DNA of 9,112 bases, taken from NCBI GenBank assembly GCA_029933755.1, contig JAOZNO010000108.1, positions 1 to 9,112 on the forward strand. The letters run 5' to 3'. The notes under the pieces were generated by a model that was not told the origin of the DNA, ran no database searches, and worked only from the letters and a program-made list of their open reading frames with translations. Position numbers and translations under genes: made by a program. Shown here in pieces: positions 6,091-9,112 of this stretch (position 1 is its first letter; every line of letters begins with the position of its first letter). Origin of the DNA: Bacteroidales bacterium. Lineage in GTDB: Bacteria > Bacteroidota > Bacteroidia > Bacteroidales > NBLH01.

Positions 6091-7450
6091 TAAATTACTA
6101 AAATACTTATTAATAACTGCTGTAGTTCTAATTGCTTTTGCAATTATTGGGAAAAAAGCAGGATGGTTTGGAAAAGTAAAGGCTGTAAAAGTAAGTACTG
6201 AACTTGTACAAAAAAGAACTATTGTTGAAATTATTACTGCTAATGGAAAAATACAGCCGGAAACAGAAGTCAAATTAAGCCCTGAAGTTTCAGGCGAAAT
6301 AGTTTTGCTTAATGTGGTAGAAGGTCAGGAAGTTAAACAGGGTGATTTATTAGTAAAAATTAACCCTGAAATTTATTTATCAGGTATCGCCCGTATGGAA
6401 GCAAGTCTGAATTCGGCTAAATCAAACCTTGCTAATTCAAGAGCAAGACTAGTGCAAACTAAAGCACAATTTACTCAGGCAGAATTATCCTATAAAAGGA
6501 ATAAAAAACTTTGGGAAGATAAAGCTATTTCAGATTCAGAATTTGAGGCTGCTCAATCAAATTACGCTGTTGCAAAAGCCGATGTTGATGCAGCTAAGGA
6601 AAGTGTTAACTCAGCTTATTATAATGTTATGAGTACAGAAGCTTCATTAAGAGAATCACGCGAAAACCTTGCTAAGACTACTATTTACGCACCAATGTCC
6701 GGAACTATTTCAAGGCTTAATGTTGAAGTTGGCGAACGCGTATTAGGAACAATTCAAATGGCAGGTACTGAATTATTAAGAATTGCCAACTTAAACCTAA
6801 TGGAAGTAAAAGTTGATGTTAATGAGAATGACATCGTAAGGGTTGAAAAAAATGATACGGCAATAATTGAAGTAGATGCATATCTTGGCAAAAAATTCAA
6901 AGGACTTGTTACCGAAATTGCCAATTCAGCATCTGTAGCTGGGAGTGGAACAGATCAAGTAACAAACTTTGAGGTTAAAATTTTAATACTTAAAGATTCG
7001 TATTCTGAATTAATTCCTGAAGGCAAAACAAATTACTACCCTTTTAGGCCGGGTATGTCAGCAACTACAGATATTCAGACAAATACAAAGTATAATGTAT
7101 TAACTGTTCCTATTCAGGCAGTTACTACCAGAAAAGATTCAACTGGAGTTACTGATAAAAAAGGTACTGGCTTACAAAAAGAAGAAGATATTAAAAAAGA
7201 GGAAAAGAAAAAAAAGAGGAAAGATGAAAAACCTCTAATTGTTGTTTTTGAATATAATGATGGAAAAGCTTTACTTAAAGAAGTAAAAACTGGGATACAA
7301 GATGATAATTATATAGAAATTATTTCCGGCTTACAAGACAGTGCTGAAGTGGTTACCGCACCATACAGTGTGATTTCTAAAAAATTAAAAAAAGATATGC
7401 CTATTGAAAAAGTGGATAAAGATAAACTGTTTAGCGGCGAGGAAGATTAA
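6080..7450 (+). CDS. Efflux periplasmic adaptor (MacA/HlyD-like membrane fusion protein)
   Basis: A 456-residue inner-membrane-anchored periplasmic adaptor, which in this family bridges an inner-membrane ABC or RND pump to a TolC-type outer-membrane channel. Segments: membrane anchor about 7-23; first lipoyl half about 61-96 (VSGEI, EGQEVKQGDLL); an alpha-helical coiled-coil hairpin about 103-198, Ala/Glu/Lys/Ser-rich; second lipoyl half about 200-237 (IYAPMSGTIS, VGERV); beta-barrel about 240-330 (PFRPGMSATTDI); and a membrane-proximal domain about 335-435. The membrane-proximal domain is interrupted by a charged Lys/Glu insert at about 358-384. There is no lipobox, so the anchor is a transmembrane helix. 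The start at 6080 lies inside the protease gene's last codons, giving an 11-base overlap. No transporter gene follows: the next gene is convergent, 13 bases away. MacA-like is the best guess; an RND-type adaptor cannot be excluded. Confidence 0.93.
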   Translation: MKNNKLLKYLLITAVVLIAFAIIGKKAGWFGKVKAVKVSTELVQKRTIVEIITANGKIQPETEVKLSPEVSGEIVLLNVVEGQEVKQGDLLVKINPEIYLSGIARMEASLNSAKSNLANSRARLVQTKAQFTQAELSYKRNKKLWEDKAISDSEFEAAQSNYAVAKADVDAAKESVNSAYYNVMSTEASLRESRENLAKTTIYAPMSGTISRLNVEVGERVLGTIQMAGTELLRIANLNLMEVKVDVNENDIVRVEKNDTAIIEVDAYLGKKFKGLVTEIANSASVAGSGTDQVTNFEVKILILKDSYSELIPEGKTNYYPFRPGMSATTDIQTNTKYNVLTVPIQAVTTRKDSTGVTDKKGTGLQKEEDIKKEEKKKKRKDEKPLIVVFEYNDGKALLKEVKTGIQDDNYIEIISGLQDSAEVVTAPYSVISKKLKKDMPIEKVDKDKLFSGEED

Positions 7451-7490
7451 GCCTTTTTTCAGGTTAATCTTCTCTTTTATTTATTTTTAA
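7442..7490. terminator. Hairpin terminator shared by convergent genes, arms made of both stop codons
   Basis: GAAGATTAA (7442-7450) is perfectly complementary to TTAATCTTC (7464-7472). The 13-base spacer can add two C-G pairs (7452-7453 with 7462-7463, with G7451 bulged) around an 8-base loop. The left arm is the last two codons and stop of the adaptor gene; the right arm, read on the minus strand, is the identical Glu-Asp-stop of the YfhO-like gene. A T-rich stretch follows on the plus strand (7473-7488), as expected of a Rho-independent terminator for the adaptor operon. The minus-strand side lacks a comparable T-tract, so termination in that direction is less certain. Confidence 0.65.
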
Positions 7491-9112
7491 TTTTCTTTTC
7501 CTGTACACATCATATCCCAAAAACAACCAAAACAATATGATTGATATGATTGATATTGTAGAAGTTAATTGTGAATATTGGGGTACATAATATAATTCTA
7601 TATCATGATTACCTTTTGGCAGTACAATACCGGTAAATCCAATATTTACACGAGATAACAACTTATTCTCTCCATTCACCTTAATTTTCCAGCCTTTATC
7701 AAAAGGAATGGTAAAAAATAGCATTTTTGTTTTGCTAATTTCTATTTTGCCCTTAATATTTGCTTGCGAAAACTCTGTGATTTGCAAAGTATCTTCTTTT
7801 AGTTTCAGAACAAATTCACCATATTTTAATAAATTAAATTGTGATGGTGGAATAAAAATACTTGTATCAGATTGTACTATTTGTTCAAACTCCTGTAGTT
7901 CATTTTGCAGTAAATTTGTATCTTCATAAACAAAAGCATTTAACAGGGCTAACTGGTTTTCAAAGTTATTGACCGAATGCTTTCTAACAAAAAGTTTTAT
8001 TTTATCACTTTCTTCCTTTCCAAGTATTTGAGCTAAAGCTGCATCAATTTCATTTTCACTGGCAATGTTTTTTCCTAAAAGAGGATTTATGCGGTTAATT
8101 AAGTTATTTGCTGCTTGTTCACCACTAACTCTTTTTGTTTCGGTGAAAATATTATTTATGGATTGTTGCGTAAGTTTATAGCTAATCAGCTTTTGGTAAT
8201 CAGCAAAATCAATATATTTATCATAAGTATAGCCAAACGGTAGGTAAAACCTGTTTTTCAGGATGGTAATACCTGCTTGCCTGCTCAATGAATCAAAGCC
8301 AAAACGCATAAAGTCAGGATGTTCCGATTTACTTAAATGATATTTTACATTACCGAAGGTTTGCAAAAGTGGGTTACCCCTAAAACCTGTGATCCAGCGT
8401 GTTGCTGTTTCATCACCTTTTTGTATCAGTCCGGTTTCTTCCAAAAAACGGACATAATTTAGTTGGTTAAACGATGAGTAACTAGTTGTGCCATAATACC
8501 CTTGTGCCAAAGCATCGTTCAAACTACCATGCATGGCATTGCCCGACTGATAATCTTTTTCTGTCCGGTAAAACAGTGCTTTATCTATTGATTTTATATA
8601 GTTAACCGCTTTAATCGTTCCATCTTTATATCCCCCGGCATTTTCTGCAAATTCCTTTTTAGTAACAGGTTCCCTATCAGCATACGATTTATATGAAAAA
8701 TAGCTTAATTCAATGGTTAAAAGTAAAATCAATCCAATTTGTGCATAGGATTTATATTTTGGTTTCGACATTAAAACTAATAAAATAGAATATAAAAATA
8801 ATAGCAATACAATGATCATCCTCAAACTATTATCAATAGCCTTTAGTGGGATTGATTTATAAGGAAAAAATAGCGCAACCAATAAAACCAACAAGGTGCC
8901 TCCAAGTAACTTGTAATTAATTTTAAAAGTTTTATCCAGCTCATTTAATGCATATACAGCATAAAACAACAGTGTAAACGGAATAAAAAAGTCAAAGCCA
9001 TAACGCCAATAATCGCCTGTAAAAGCAAGCATTGCATGGCGTAAGTAAGGAAAAATAAGTGTTAAGCCCCAAAACCCAAGAAAACTGCCGAATACTATTT
9101 TCTTTCTTTTAT
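7464..9112 (-). CDS. YfhO family membrane protein (3' part; 5' end outside window)
   Basis: The minus-strand frame is open from the right edge to the TAA at 7464-7466, giving 548 complete visible codons. The ATG at 9030-9032 is internal: 26 further codons read through to the edge and include a hydrophobic segment (FGSFLGFWGLTLIF). Numbering from the first complete codon: membrane helices about 6-22, 40-55, 68-83, 97-114 and 122-138; then a large, probably extracytoplasmic region about 139-512; one more helix about 514-533; and a basic tail (RKRKLK). Family-like signatures are YYGTTSYSSFN (205-215), the C-terminal IPFDKGWKIKVNG (468-480) and LPKGNHDIELYYVP (497-510). YfhO proteins have a GT-C-like layout; in Bacillus subtilis YfhO is implicated in lipoteichoic-acid glycosylation with a lipid-linked sugar. 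Bacteroidota lack that polymer, so the substrate here is unknown. The visible length fits the C-terminal two-thirds of a typical member of about 800 residues. The gene converges on the adaptor gene and is probably unrelated to it. Confidence 0.9.
   Translation of the reverse strand, partial: KRKKIVFGSFLGFWGLTLIFPYLRHAMLAFTGDYWRYGFDFFIPFTLLFYAVYALNELDKTFKINYKLLGGTLLVLLVALFFPYKSIPLKAIDNSLRMIIVLLLFLYSILLVLMSKPKYKSYAQIGLILLLTIELSYFSYKSYADREPVTKKEFAENAGGYKDGTIKAVNYIKSIDKALFYRTEKDYQSGNAMHGSLNDALAQGYYGTTSYSSFNQLNYVRFLEETGLIQKGDETATRWITGFRGNPLLQTFGNVKYHLSKSEHPDFMRFGFDSLSRQAGITILKNRFYLPFGYTYDKYIDFADYQKLISYKLTQQSINNIFTETKRVSGEQAANNLINRINPLLGKNIASENEIDAALAQILGKEESDKIKLFVRKHSVNNFENQLALLNAFVYEDTNLLQNELQEFEQIVQSDTSIFIPPSQFNLLKYGEFVLKLKEDTLQITEFSQANIKGKIEISKTKMLFFTIPFDKGWKIKVNGENKLLSRVNIGFTGIVLPKGNHDIELYYVPQYSQLTSTISIISIILFWLFLGYDVYRKRKLKINKRED

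Noticed and set aside
6049..6273. Minus-strand open frame of 74 codons across the protease-adaptor junction
   Set aside because: Both plus-strand genes are strongly supported across this interval; the frame is an antisense shadow.
7151..7231. Lys-rich stretch as a frameshift or pseudogene scar in the adaptor
   Set aside because: The frame continues with typical membrane-proximal domain sequence to the end, so it is an in-frame insert and not a disruption.
7708..7929. Plus-strand open frame with a lipoprotein-like start (ILPLIFAC)
   Set aside because: The lipobox-like start is tempting, but the frame is antisense to the conserved C-terminal region of the YfhO-like protein and shows no other domain.

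Overview
The window looks like chromosomal DNA of a low-GC Bacteroidota (Bacteroidetes) member. The reasons are two sensor kinases with beta-propeller/Y_Y_Y sensor regions and LytS-type kinase cores, a LytTR response regulator, a large YfhO-like membrane protein, mostly weak Shine-Dalgarno sequences, and a candidate promoter of the Bacteroidota TTTG / TAnnTTTG type. The order or genus cannot be fixed from this sequence alone. I saw no tRNA, rRNA, CRISPR array, insertion sequence or phage gene.

Left half (1-4979): a signal-transduction block. It holds the 3' end of one sensor histidine kinase (cut by the left edge), a complete 988-residue paralogue 39 bases downstream, and a LytTR response regulator 119 bases after that. 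Each kinase senses with its periplasmic part (Y_Y_Y in the first; propeller plus Y_Y_Y in the second), crosses the inner membrane once and carries a His_kinase/HATPase core in the cytoplasm. The likely circuit is that one or both kinases phosphorylate the regulator at Asp57, which then binds DNA through LytTR. The ligand and target genes are not visible.

Middle (4980-7450): a 235-base intergenic region holds a possible terminator for the regulator, then a candidate promoter and a strong inverted repeat in the predicted leader. Next come a CPBP (CAAX/Abi-type) intramembrane protease gene and a MacA/HlyD-like periplasmic adaptor gene whose coding regions overlap by 11 bases, so they are almost certainly co-transcribed. 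The adaptor's transporter partner is not next to it.

Right (7464-9112): a convergent gene for a YfhO-family multi-spanning membrane protein, whose 5' end lies beyond the right edge. The convergent genes are 13 bases apart. Both end in the same codons, GAA GAT TAA, and these form the two arms of a shared terminator-like hairpin.

All the genes belong to known families. I do not see an obviously new system. The points most worth a second look are the paired kinases feeding one regulator, the hairpin around the second kinase's start codon, the protease-adaptor coupling, and the terminator built from two stop codons.
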